NCBI GenBank assembly: GCA_013397865.1
Contig: VZTI01004179.1
Coordinates: 475,994 to 539,993, forward strand
From: Struthidea cinerea
Taxonomy: Eukaryota > Chordata > Aves > Passeriformes > Corcoracidae
DNA: 64,000 nucleotides
Direction of reading: 5' to 3'
The notes under the pieces are model-generated. The model was not told the DNA's origin. It was given only the letters and a program-made list of their open reading frames with translations, and did not search any database. Position numbers and translations under genes: made by a program. This document shows positions 1 to 10,815 of the stretch, piece after piece (the stretch's first letter is position 1; each line of letters opens with the position of its first letter).

Positions 1-162
1 ATCCCACACTGGTTTGGGTGGGAAGGGACCTTAAAGTTCATCCAGTGCCACCCCTGCCATGGGCAGGGACACCTTCCACTATCCCAGGCTGCTCCAAGCC
101 CCATCCTGGCCTTGGACTCTTCCAGAGATCCAGAGGCAGCCCCAGCTTCTCTGGGCAGCCTG
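1..162 (-). repeat. CR1 LINE fragment, 3' end
   Basis: The plus strand reads as the reverse complement of the songbird CR1 3' end: the 'tggtttgggtgggaaggga' segment, then the 'gggcagggacaccttccac' block, then 'ccagagatccagaggcagcc'. The element therefore points left and its 3' terminus is at or just outside the window edge. It carries only the last ~160 bp and no reverse-transcriptase coding sequence. The short plus-strand frame at 112-423 begins in this fragment and is not a gene. Confidence 0.93.
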
Positions 163-1940
163 AAATATCAGCATAAGAACTGTTTGAACCCTGATGCAGA
201 GAGAGTTTTCAGGTTAAATTGTGGTGCTCAGAGTGTGGGATTTAGAAACCAACGTCCTCTGCATCTCAGTCTAAACACTAACAGCACAAAACATCAAAGT
301 TATACCCCAAACAACTGTCTGGCTGCTATTCCTAAAAACCCACTGAAACATTCTGACTTCAGTTCCACAAATGTTTCTCTCCTGACGAGGACATTGAGTT
401 CATTAGTGACTGACTGGGAGTAAAACCCTGAATATTTATCCATAGCCTAAAGCCCAGGAGTCACATCCAGTGAAATCATCTCTTAACTGTGCACTGGTTG
501 TGGTTGCCCACGTAATTGGGAGAGATGGTAAAATACTTAAGTGCTTCTCATGAGCTTTGTGTCAGAGTTATTCCATCATGGATTTGTTTGTGGTGTTGTT
601 ACGGACCCGGCTGGGGCCCCTTTTTACAGCACAGCCCTCGTTCCAGCAGAGATGAGGAAATCTCTCTGATCATCCCCCTCTGAGAGGAGATATTTTCCTG
701 GGTTAATTGGACAAACAATGACATTTTGAAAAATTGGAGGGTTTGGCCCTTCCAAAAATATTCCGAGGATATTTTTGCTGCCTCCAAACTCAACCACAGC
801 TTGACCTAAAAAGTGCTTAACTTGCTGTGTTGCAGTGCCTTTTCTTTGGGATTTTTTAGTGCAGTTTGGAGTGCTTTGGATGTGTGACTCCAGCATGGCC
901 TGCCAATGCTCCAGGAGAGGGGAATTATTTTCTCTTCCCAAACCCATTCCAGTTTAAAGAAAACCAGCTTACACTTCCAGCGTGAAAACCATCAATACTC
1001 CAAATCAGTGAAATTCCTATTCATGCTCCACTTAAGACTTCGAGTCCTAATGGGAGCTGCAGTGGCACAAAATGATTCCATTTGTCCTGGATAATTTCAG
1101 GAATACTCCAGTCAGCGTATTTTTTGCAAAGAGCCTTTAAAAGAAGGTGATTTCAGAAGCAGAACTCCCTCTGAGCAAACCATTGTTCAGCGCCAGATGA
1201 CCCTGCTTGGGTGGAGCCTTGTGGGTGTCTCAGAAACGTTACCACCCCGAGATGTTTACAATGTTTTTTATCAGGTGGTTTTAATGTCTGGAAGAGGCGT
1301 GTGACACTTATTTTTAGGTTCTGTCCTTTTCTTCCTCTCCTTGCAGCTCCCCCAATATCGGTGTTTCCTTAGAAACCCTGGCTGTCAGCTGGCATCATAA
1401 AAATCTGGGATGACACCGAGCTGGCTTTTGGGGGAGGTGATTATTGTGCAAACAACGTGTTTTCTACTGCTGGCAAAACTCTTGACTTTAATCCTCGTCC
1501 TGAAAACAATAATTTCAGTCCAGATTTAGGGGAGAGAGGGGCCTTTCCGTGCTTTTCTTTGCATTCCCGGTTGAGAAAGGAGGATTACTCTGAGGGAAAG
1601 CTCATTGCTATGCAGAGGTAGAACCTTTTAAAGCCCTGGGTTGATGCTGGATGGATCTGTTGTCATGAGAGCCGCATGCTGGGCTTGCATAACTCTTTGG
1701 AGGTGTTTATGTTCGAGCTCTCCCAAGGGTGATGTTTTATCAAACCTTATTACAAAAGAGCTCCTCTCTGCGAGCCACCGAATGCTTCGGGAGCATTAAA
1801 ATGCGGAGTTGTGTCTGGTCAAGGATAAGCAGAGGCTGTGCTTCATATTCATGTGAGACACAACACCCAGAAATTTCCAGAAGGTTTTATAGGAGCTGCA
1901 GCTCTCCTGGGCTGTGGTCACCTACTGAGACCTGCATTAG
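163..1940. other. Unique non-coding stretch, no gene recognised
   Basis: No repeat family, RNA gene or domain is recognisable. A good splice-acceptor-like sequence (pyrimidine-rich tract ending 'ctctccttgcag') sits at about 1328-1347. The sequence after it is closed by stops in all three frames before any good donor, so I do not call an exon. Small frames on both strands near 600-1100 look like chance. Confidence 0.6.
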
Positions 1941-2111
1941 AACCCCAGAATGGTTTGGGTTGGAAGGGAACTTAAAGCTCGCCCCATCCCACCCCCTGCC
2001 ATGGGCAGGGACACCTCCCACTGTCCCAGGCTGCTCCAAGCCCCAGTGTCCAGCCTGGCCTTGGGCACTGCCAGGGATCCAGGGGCACCCACAGCTTCTC
2101 CGGGCAGCCCA
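1941..2111 (-). repeat. CR1 LINE fragment, 3' end
   Basis: It begins with a decayed terminal 'ccccagaatggtttgggttgg' type segment and runs through the 'ccatgggcagggacacc' and 'gccagggatccaggggc' blocks, all reverse-complemented. About 170 bp are retained. The overlapping 113- to 155-codon plus-strand frames and the 145-codon minus frame run through this CR1 and are shadows. Confidence 0.93.
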
Positions 2112-2411
2112 AGAACCCATCAGGATGGGTTGGTTCCTTTCTGTTTTGCTCAGATTTTTTATTTCTCTCTGCTCTGCTTGTTTGGAAGGGCCTTGATTAA
2201 CCCCTTCTCTTGTCTCCTCTGCCCTCTGTGTCCCACCAAAACCTCTCTTGTGCACCATGCCCGAACTCCTTATCTCCTCCTGGGAATATGAATTGGGGTT
2301 TGTTGCTGATTTCATCAAAGGCAATGAATTCCAGCTGGGGCTTGTGGTTGTTATAAATTAAGAAGTGCTCTCCCCCTGTGCTTTTGTACAGGGGTACTTT
2401 GGCATCAGTGA

Positions 2412-2466
2412 GGCCTCACTTGATGACCTTAGAGCTCTTTTCCATCCTAAATAATTCTATAATCCA
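2412..2466 (+). repeat. Short CR1-like 3' tail
   Basis: The run 'cttgatgaccttagagctc' followed by 'ttttccatcctaaataattc' matches the terminal ~55 bp of an older CR1 subfamily ('...gatgaccttagaggtcttttccaacc..gattctatg'). It is heavily diverged and truncated on the 5' side. The orientation is plus. Confidence 0.65.
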
Positions 2467-2631
2467 AAGATGGTTCCTTTCCTGTGTCAGAGACGAGGGA
2501 TGACAGCGAGGACAGGAGGATCCTGGCAGAGAACTTTCCAGCAGAGACAGAACAGGTGAATTCTCAGCACTGAGAACATCTCCCCTCACACCTTCGAGCA
2601 GCAGGGAGAGCGCTGGGGCAAACCGTGGCTG

Positions 2632-2763
2632 AATTCCTCCTGGAGGGAGCAGTCTCAATGCCCTGGATTAATTCCTCGTGGAGGGAACAGTCTCAACCCC
2701 CTGGATGAATTCCGCGTGGAGGGAGCAGTCTCAGCCCCCTGGATGAATTCCTCCTGGAGGGAA
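2632..2763. repeat. 38-bp minisatellite, about 3.5 copies
   Basis: Units begin at 2632, 2670 and 2708, with a partial unit from 2746. Each reads approximately 'attcctcctggagggagcag' followed by 'tctcaaccccctggatga'. Differences are point substitutions such as 'ctcctg', 'ctcgtg' and 'cgcgtg'. The period is exactly 38 bp, which is not a multiple of three, so it does not encode a repeated peptide in a fixed frame. It is probably a variable-number tandem repeat. Confidence 0.93.
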
Positions 2764-3137
2764 CTCTCGGTCCCTGGGCTCACGCTGCTGCCCTGTGCTC
2801 TCAGCTGGGCTCCCTGGGCATTTCCCTCCGGATTTTGAGGTGGGAAGGTGGATTTGGCTTCATTTGCCCGCAAATGTGCAAATTGCTGCCATCCGTTGTG
2901 TAGGAGCACTAAAGGTTAAATCCTGGGTGTGGCAGCCGCTCTGCCGGAGGGTTTCTTTTGGGATGTGCCCAGGGAATGAGTGTCGGAGCTCGCACCCGGC
3001 TGGGTTTAACCCCACCAGAGCTAATTTAAGCACCTCGGATGTGATTTACAGCGTGATGCTGTCTCATACTCAGGAAGGATTTGCACATCGAGGTAGTTTC
3101 TGCTCTGGGTGGGGGCTGGGGCTGTTTAAATGCTGAA
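2764..3137. other. Unique stretch, nothing recognised
   Basis: This is moderately GC-rich sequence with a few CpGs around 2930-3040. There are no repeat hallmarks, no plausible splice pair and no RNA gene. A 113-codon plus-strand frame (2795-3136) crosses it without any recognisable domain. Confidence 0.5.
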
Positions 3138-3283
3138 AGGAAAAAGAAAAAAAACCAAAAAAACCAAACCAAACAAAAAAAAACCCCAAAAAACCCCACA
3201 AAAAAACCCCACAAAAAACCAAAAAAACAAACAAACAAACAAAAAAAACCCAAAAAAAACAAAAACAAAAAAAACCAAACAAC
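3138..3283. repeat. A/C-rich simple repeat
   Basis: The tract is almost pure A and C, built from runs such as 'accccaaaaaaccccac' and 'aaacaaacaaacaaac'. The minus strand therefore has spaced GGGG runs separated by T-rich loops and could fold into a G-quadruplex. The phenylalanine- and lysine-rich frames here (3026-3311 minus, 3081-3464 plus) arise purely from base composition. Confidence 0.96.
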
Positions 3284-4400
3284 CCTGCCTTTGAAACAGA
3301 GGAATTTCCATCCAGGATCAGCCTGGGAATTCCCTTATTTTAACCTCTCTTCTGGCAGTCGTTCCTTAGGAAGGTGTGAGGAACCCATCACACACAACTG
3401 GGGAGTGATTTTCTCACCAGGGAATGTTTTTTCCCCGATTCCCTCAGTTATCACTGACCCCTGACCCAAGCACAAGGCTTCTTATCTTTGATACAATTAT
3501 TTTTATCCCAGAAAATGCCAAAATCTCAGCACTTCCCAGACCCTCAGCAAACAGGTGCAGCTTGCACCGTTCCCACAGTGCAGCAAGGAAAGGAAAGCAC
3601 ATTCCTTCCTCTTTCAGTTCTCCCGCTACAAAAAATGCAGATCAGAAAGAAGCAGAGGGAAATACTTGAGGAAAGGTCACTCTGCTGAGCTGCTTTGGAA
3701 CTCAGATAAAAGAGCAGTGATAATCCCATTACAGGTGCTTTAATTCAATCCTACCAACCTGGGGAGTCCACACGGAGACTTCCCTGCCCTCAGGAAGTTT
3801 TTGAGGGAGAAGGTGCTGGTGCTGGTGGCACCTTGAGCTGCCTCCTTGGGCACAGGGAGAAGGGGTGGGATGGTGATGGTGGGGGAAATTGTGTGGACAT
3901 GGAGATGCTGAGGAAGGACATCCCATTCCAGGGTGATCCAAAACCTCACCTAAAGGAAATTGCAGCTTTATGAACTTGAGATTTTATTCATTTTTGGCTG
4001 ATTTGGACAGTGATGCTCTGCCAGCCCCGGTGGGGAGGGGCACTCGGTGTCTTCTCCTGCTGGAACCCCCTGAGGCCAAGGAGGAGAGTTTTATTTTCTG
4101 TTTGCAGAGTTCAATTCTCTCCTCTCTCCAATCAGAAACCTCAATTCTTTTATGAGCCACGGCTTCAGGGCCTGCAGCACAAAATCTCTGCTGGTGTCAC
4201 CCGGCCAGATCTGCTGTCCTCTATTTATGTTTATTTTATAACTGAGCAAGAAGGGTCAGTTTTGGTGTGTGCCAAAGGCTGTTCTTCCATGAGCAGACCT
4301 CGATGGACCGAGATACAAAGGGTGATAAAGTTATCACTTTGAAAATGTCTCTTGTTAGAGTACAAATATTATGAATCCATTCTTTCCTCTTTTTTTTTTT
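3284..4400. other. Unique stretch up to the assembly gap
   Basis: No repeat or gene is recognised. The segment ends in a run of T (4391-4400) directly before the gap, which may be why assembly stopped there. Overlapping short frames at 3424-4342 are unrelated to one another and show no domain. Confidence 0.5.
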
Positions 4401-4450
4401 NNNNNNNNNNNNNNNNNNNNNNNNNNNNNNNNNNNNNNNNNNNNNNNNNN
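4401..4450. other. Assembly gap (50 N)
   Basis: Exactly fifty N characters follow a poly-T run. A round number usually marks an unsized or default-sized scaffold gap, so the true distance between 4400 and 4451 is unknown. Confidence 0.99.
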
Positions 4451-5040
4451 CCTTGAATTAAAACCCACCGAGTGCAGCTATCTTTGGTTCCCTTGTCTGA
4501 CACGGCTTTGCCCGTCTGTAAATTTTCTTTCAAATTAGCAGACCGAGTTTCCTTATCAACCCTTAGCCAGTTGCAATTACTGTCACTCTTTTCAGCGCAG
4601 TTAATAGCTTTGTGCCAGCTAAACTGAAACTTCTGTCAGGAATTGTGATCTTCCTGAGTGCCCTGAAGTCACTGATATTGTTTTAAACATAAGAGCTTTC
4701 TTAGACATGGGGGTGACAGCCAGAGCCAAACTTTGTTCTCTGACTTCCCAAATTGCACTGGACAATTCAGCAAGAGCTGAGGGCGTGAAGGATTAGTTTC
4801 CCCTCATTTTTGTGAGGGATTGTAGGTATTTTATTTTTTAGAAGAATACAATTTAAAGGAGAATAAACAGAACATGCACAAAACAGCTTTAGAAAAATGT
4901 GTGGTGCAAATGCAGGGTCTTTGGGGAATCAGTGTGATGCACTTAAAATGCTGTTGAAAATGTTAATTAGTCCCATATATCCAGTACAAAAGAGAAAGTT
5001 TTCGTAATTAAGAAATGTACAGAACTGAGAAGAAAATAGA
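4451..5040. other. Unique block with conserved-element appearance
   Basis: The block is balanced in composition, has no repeat hallmarks and is rich in homeodomain-like TAAT/ATTA cores, for example 'cagttgcaattactgtcac' near 4570. The look resembles vertebrate conserved non-coding elements. This is an impression from composition only; no frame above 60 codons lies here. Confidence 0.25.
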
Positions 5041-7540
5041 TTCAGGTGCCGGGGCAGCTGGACTTGCCTTGCTGTGTTTTCTCACTAATATTACTGGGAA
5101 AGGATCTTTTATGGGAAAGAATCCTAGAGAGAGAGGGAGGTGCAGGTAATTCTTCTGAAAAGAAAGGTGGTTTCAGCTCTTTTCTGATGGAAGTACCACT
5201 AAGGATACTTCACACCTCTTCCTGGTGTTTCCTGCTCGTGAATCTTTAGACATTTACCAGTTTGGGGGCTTTTGAGGTTGTAGGAAAGGGATCTATAACA
5301 TCTCCGGGGAGCTCAGCTGCTGTGTGACCCAGGAAAGTTTGGGATGGGGACCCTTCTCCATAGGCCTGAGCCAGGCCTTGCCCTCTGCCCAGGAATGAAA
5401 GCTCGTCCTGTAAGAAGTGAGGGGTTTACAAGGGATCTTTTTGGAAAAAGAGCAAATTTGCCTGATTTAAGGAAAGCATCCTTGCTATGGGGCAGTGAGG
5501 CAGAAGAAGTGAGGGCTCCTTTGCCTCCTTGCTGCTTTTCTCTATCCAGCTGTGGGAGGAGGGAGTTGACAGAGGATTTCTTTGCTGAACACGTATTTAT
5601 ATACAGCACTGGGCGGGGATTTTCATGTTTGTCCCAGTGTTTTCCAAGCTTTTTGCTCCAAATGAGCCAAAGCAGCAGCGAGACCTCTCGGGCCCCGTTG
5701 CAGCACTCCGAGCAGAGTGGCAGAGCAGCCCCCAGACCATCTGCCCGTCGTGTCCTGCCTCTGGCAGCGGCCAAGAGCAGATGCCCAGGGCCAGGATACA
5801 AGAACTGGGCAAACACTGAGAGAGAATTCCTCTGGATATCCTCTCCCAGCTTCCAGTCATCTGCTGTTTGAGGATTTTCTGGGAAGTGGCAGCTACATCA
5901 CAGCCTCTAATAGCCCTCAGTGGGCCTTCCTGCTGCAAGGTCTGCCTCGTTATCCCCTTGTACAACGGGATGGAATGATTTGAACGAGTAGTCCTAAAGC
6001 GGAAATTTCCCCTTTTTCATGCTGCTTATGCCACCTCCAAAGCATTGTTCTAATGGGATTTATCCTGATTTGATGAAACTGAGGGAATGTTGCAGCCAGC
6101 TCTCCCAATCCCTTATTACTGGGGTGTCTCTAAATAGGTGTTTGCTACCAGGGCTCGGCCTCCAAAGGAAAAAGGACAAGAGCTGCTGTAAAACAAGATG
6201 GTCCAAACTGCTAAAAATACGTTGTTCTGGGGTTTGAAGTCACATCCATGCTTCCAACAGAGAAATTAATTTGGTTGTCCCTGACAGAGCCTTTGCTCCC
6301 TGTGGGTTTATCCACAGAACTGTTTCTTCAGGGGACAATTAAAGCACACAGTGCTGAGAGTAAGGGAGAAGGGTATGGACACAGTGGAATAATAACAGTG
6401 CCCCAAATGCTCCTTTAATTACTTCCTTCTCTTCAGATCTCCTTCCTGGCCTGTCTTTGTTTGTATTTGTTTTCCATCAGCAGGATCCAGTCTCTTCCTG
6501 AATATATTTCCCCGAGTAACTCGCTAGAAATAGCTCACATTTGATCCGACACAAAATGTTTTCATGGGGACCAAACTCCAGCTGAGTGAAGAACGTTAGA
6601 TCCAAAATACATCTTTATAAAAACCACATAAACTAAAAAAACACCCTTCCCCCAGCAAACCCGGCCCTCAGGAATAAAAATTCCTGCTGATACCATTTTC
6701 CTTTTTCTTCTTCCCTTCACTCTTAGTTATTTCTAAATGAAAAATAAACAGCAATAAATTCAGGATCAGGCTCCCACTGTTCCTGTAGAACCAGCAAGAA
6801 CATTTGTTCCAAAACTTTTGCAGGGTGGTTGTGGGTTATTAGGAATAAAACACGGAAGAAGTTTTTGGAAGCCTGGTTGGCCCCAGGACAGTGGAGCCTA
6901 CACCAGGAAGGTGCCCAGCCTTGGAGGAGGATTTCCATCTTACTCTGCTACTCCAGCTCTTGAAAAACCCCATTCTGCTGGCTTTTTAATTCCTGATTTT
7001 AAACCAGGCCTTGGGTGAAAAATTGTTAGAGAAAAGGAGAAATCTCTGCAACTTGAAGCATAAGATTTTTACCCTTGTGTGCTCCTTTATACCTTTCTGA
7101 CTTAAGCCTGTGTGACTTCCCCTCCTGAGCTCCCTGTGGTCCCAAACACCACTTTCTGTGCAAGTCTTCCTCTACCACCTCAGCCACACTAATTCCTGGG
7201 ATGTTTTCCACGCAAACATCAGCACTGGGTTATCCAGGTTGTTCTTCAGAACTCAGTGGCAGTGGTTCCTCAGGGTGGCAGTTCCTGAAATGTTCTGGTG
7301 GCTTTAGGAGCTGTTAATTTATTATTTTCCTGCTGTTTGCATTTATAGGTAGAAATGCTTGGATTTTTTTTCTTGTGTTTTCTTGGGTTTTTCGTTGCTA
7401 AAATCCAACAGCAGTGGCTACATAAAACGAAGCTCATTGAGGCTGGTGAAGTGTGCTTGGCTGGCATTTTAATGGGAATATTCAACCTACAGATGGGCTT
7501 GGAGAGAGGTCGCCTAAGTTCAAGTGAGAATTTCAGTGCC
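5041..7540. other. Unique non-coding stretch, overlapping chance frames
   Basis: A GC-richer patch at about 5310-5870 is open on both strands at once (175 codons plus, 167 codons minus, plus smaller frames). That pattern fits low stop density rather than coding. None of the translations shows a known domain or a compositional bias typical of protein. The rest is AT-richer, with no repeat family or RNA gene seen. Confidence 0.5.
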
Positions 7541-7622
7541 GATTCGTAGATTTGGAAGGCCAGATGGCACCACTGCGATCGTCTTGTCTGATCTCCTGCA
7601 GAACACAGGCCGTGGAACTGCA
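7541..7622 (-). repeat. Ancient CR1 3' fragment
   Basis: The plus strand reads 'gattcgtagatttggaaggc' then 'cagatggcaccactgcgatc' and '...tctgatctcctgcagaacac'. This is a decayed reverse complement of the old CR1 3' end known from turtles, crocodilians and birds ('tcatagattctaaggccaga...ctagtctgacctcctg'). It is clearly a different and older lineage from the 'gggcagggacacc' type copies. The element points left. Confidence 0.85.
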
Positions 7623-8845
7623 CCCATCCATTCCCACCTCAAGCACCACGGTTTCCCTGCAGATGTTTGGCTTCTCCCCTGCCAGGCCAACATTTGAGCT
7701 GACCTCACATCGATATCAGTGCTGTTAATGGCCTGCATTGCTGGAATATTAAAGAGAAAAGCTTGCAAGGTCTCCCCTGGAATCTTGTTGGCTGGGTTGC
7801 AATTCCTTTTTTTTTTTTTTAATTATTTGTTGTAAGATCGATAGAGCTGTACAGTCGTTTTCAGGAATGTTTAGTAAGAACTCCAGAGGGAGGATCTGAC
7901 AGCCTTGCTCTGTGATGGATTGGAATGTCAGATCAGCATATGGAGAAAGGAGGAAAAAGGCAAGAGGGAAAGCCAAACCAGAGCTCTTTTTTGAAACACC
8001 CTTGAAATTGGGTTGGTGACTAAATAAAGCTTTCTCGCCACCAAAAGTACAGCAACAACAGCAAAAAATTTGATCTGAAAAGAAATCCCTCTTTTTTTTT
8101 GCAGAAAATCATCACATTTTCCTTGCACTTTAGGTGATTGTTATTTTTCCCAGCAGGATTTCTCACTTTCCTGGAGAAACAATGAATCTGTGAAACTTTT
8201 CCAACAAAAAAACCCAAACCAATTTTTGACGTTTCCCAGCCAAATCCCGGTGTTGCTGTGTCAGCCAGCCAGGACAAACGTTGCAGGAGGTACTGTGAGC
8301 CCAGTTCCCTGCTCTTTGTTCCCCCAAAAAGGCATTTTTTCCTTGGAATTGTCTTATTGGGTCTGACAGGAGCTCGGCACGTGAATAAAACATTCTGCGA
8401 CATGAATAATGATTGCAGAATCAGATGTTCTGTGTGTAGCTGGTTTGAAGTAGGAATAAATAAAAAAAAATAAGAGGGCAAGTATTGTTCATGTTCATTT
8501 TGCAGTGTTGGCTGAAGTGAGTTCTCTTGGAGCTGGCTCCGAGCTGGGAATTCCAACCTCTCAAGTGTTTCAGCAGGGGGCGAAATGAGCAATGATAGGG
8601 TGGCAAATGGGGACAGGGACTGGGCAGGGAGGATGAATTTAGCAGGAGAACGGATGATACAGCTCTTAAAAGGTGTTTTAGAGATCAGTCGCCAACTCCT
8701 CTCCTCATTTCTTCTTCCCACAGGGAGAGCGTCCGACTGTGTGGTAAAAGGGGTGGAAGGAAGCAGCAAAACCCAGCCCTGCAGCTTCAGCGGGATACAA
8801 CCAAATCCTGTTGTAGTCCTGCATCCCATCCCGGTGTCCTTCATC
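7623..8845. other. Unique stretch containing a 274-codon minus-strand frame
   Basis: The longest open frame of the window (8020-8844, minus) lies here. Its translation has no recognisable domain, no signal peptide and no repeated motif, and it covers composition-biased DNA, including an A/T-rich run that becomes 'LLLLLYFWW'. Its start lies against the CR1 at 8846. I treat it as probably non-coding, though its length is unusual. No RNA gene is seen. Confidence 0.45.
8570..8582 (+). promoter_or_regulatory. CTCF-like core motif
   Basis: The sequence 'tcagcagggggcg' fits the vertebrate CTCF core (CCASYAGRKGGCR) at all positions but the first. It lies in unique DNA, not in a CR1. CTCF organises chromatin loops and its site orientation matters; this one is on the plus strand. 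A single motif match is weak evidence of occupancy. Confidence 0.4.
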
Positions 8846-9052
8846 CAGAATCCTAGAATTGTTCAGGCTGGAAAAGCCCTCTGAGATCATCGAGTCCAGC
8901 CTGTGACCAGTCCCCACCTTGTCACCAGCCCAGAGCACTGAGTGCCACGTCCAGGCATTCCTTGGACACCTCCAAGGATGAGGACTCCATCACCTCCTTG
9001 GAAAGCCCATTCCAATGTCTGACAACTTTTTTTTCATGGAGAAATTCCCTTG
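8846..9052 (-). repeat. CR1 fragment, 'cccagagcactgagtgccac' subfamily
   Basis: The plus strand begins with the terminal 'agaatcctagaattgttcag' and 'gctggaaaagccctctgag' segment. It then has 'gtcaccagcccagagcactg' and 'agtgccacgtccaggcattc', ending in 'catggagaaattccct'. This is the reverse complement of a CR1 3' end from a subfamily distinct from the fragment at 1-162. About 200 bp are retained. Confidence 0.9.
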
Positions 9053-10702
9053 ATGTGTGCATGACTATGCAGAATGTCGGCTGCCTTTGTTTCCAGAACT
9101 TTGTTTTCCAGAACAAAGAATTTTGAGAATTTCCAGAACTTTCGGGGAACAAGCGCTAAAAGCAATAAATAATTAAACGCACAGAACTCCACAAAACAAA
9201 TCTTCAAATGTGGAACGTGGAGGACGTAACTTGGGACAGAGTGGGAAGGAACAGACTCTCAGTGGAGATCTTCAGAGACCACAACAAACTTTTCCTGACT
9301 ATGACCAGAAACACCTCGATATTCCTCACTTTCTTCCAGGTCAAATCGACTTTAATTTTCAATTCACTGCATCATCTGCAGGGTCTTGGAGCAGTCTGTG
9401 TGCAGGAAGGACGGGCCATGGGAGGGAGGAAGAAAATCCTCGGTGTCATTCCGCAGTGTTTACAGCTCCTGACAGGGTGGCTTTTAGTAGTGAAGGTTTC
9501 GACGTGGCTTAGCACACGCACGCTGTAATTTGTCTGTCAGTTCTCTAAAAGTTCATTGGCATTGTCAAGTCGTGTTTAACTCAGTGGGGAAATGTGGATT
9601 TCACCCCTGGTGACTTCATGGAGCACTTTGATAGCCTGAAGGTTTCCCATTGGAACCACAGCCTCCCATCTCTTCCCCGCCTCCTCGGGAATTACTGCGC
9701 CTCTTCGTAGGACTTCAGCACACAATGGACCCAAAATGAATGGGGAATGATTCTTTCAAACTGTGGGTGCTGTTTGAAAGGATTAAATGTCCCATCGTGC
9801 AGGGATACCTGCAGGTCTGGGACCTCTGTGAACATCTGTGCGAGCTGGTGTTCGTAGAGACAAAAGAAGGGCATGGACAAAAATCAATTTTCTTTGGTAG
9901 AAGATGGCACATGCTGAGTGTAACAGAGAACTCCACTTGCTGCGCTGGGGCATGTCCAGAGAAATATGACAGGAATATTTTGGCACTTTTCTTCTCCTTT
10001 TTATTTTAAAAAAGTGCAGGAAACTCTTTGCAGTGCTGCATCTGCTGGACTTGGTCCAATATCAGCAGAAAACCTCCGCATTCATCAAGGAGCCCAAGCC
10101 AGAGGTGCCTCTGCCTTTCCACAGCTGTTGCAGACTTCAGATGGAGACCAGTAAACCTTGTGTATCTGGAGAACATTTAATTTTCCATGCTCAACCATTT
10201 AGTTAAAGGTGTTTCCAGACCACGCTAACAAAAATAAAAACTGACATATTAAAAGGAACTTTGCTCAATTTGGAGGAGTGCTCTGAGCTAAAATAATGCT
10301 CTGTGCTGATCCTCCACTGAGTTGTGCAAAGCGCTCTCTGTGTGGTTCTGGATGAGTAAATATTCCATGTAAAAATAAGGGTGTTTATATCAAAACAGTC
10401 TTTATTATTTCCTTTTCACCCTTCTGCCATGTTGTTTTTAAAATCTGATTTCATGTGCACATACACTGTTTTTACAGTGTCATTTTACCTGGTGAGTGAA
10501 AAGGCAATTGTTATCAACAAAACTTAGTGCTAACAAGAAAACTGCATTTCTTCATGGTACCAATGAACATAATTACAGTAAAACACTGCTTTTAAGAGTG
10601 TTCAGCTGCTGTCAGTGTGCCTGACAGGCAGCAGAACTGGATACACGTTCTGTTCCTGGAAAAAAAGACAGGAGACGTGGATTCCATTGGGTACAACCTG
10701 AA
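9053..10702. other. Unique non-coding stretch
   Basis: No repeat hallmarks are seen. Two overlapping plus-strand frames (9208-9528, 106 and 100 codons) share the same DNA in different registers, so at most one could be real and neither shows a domain. A small perfect inverted repeat ('acactgt'/'acagtgt', loop of 4) lies at 10463-10480. Confidence 0.5.
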
Positions 10703-10815
10703 GACAACTTTTAACCATCAGAAAAACAACTTTTAATTATCAGAAGACAGCTTTTAACCCTCAGAAGCCAACATTTAACCCTCAGAAGCCAACATTTAAC
10801 CCTCAGAAGCCAAAG
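10703..10815. repeat. 21-bp minisatellite, about five copies
   Basis: Units start near 10703, 10724, 10746, 10767 and 10788, with consensus 'gccaacatttaaccctcaga' plus 'a'. One unit has an extra A. The last two full units are identical and the first ones more diverged, which suggests growth from the right end. Because 21 is a multiple of three, the minus-strand frame 10711-10905 shows a 7-residue repeat (LLRVKCW), which is a by-product. Confidence 0.92.

Noticed and set aside
1348..1440. Exon after the strong acceptor near 1347
   Set aside because: All three frames hit stops before a donor, and the nearest GT (gtgatt) is poor.
3026..3464. Phenylalanine-rich minus frames and a lysine-rich plus frame
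   Set aside because: They are translations of the A/C simple repeat at 3138-3283 and reflect base composition only.
5313..5871. Opposed 167- and 175-codon frames
   Set aside because: Open frames on both strands of the same GC-rich patch fit low stop density; neither shows a domain or splice context.
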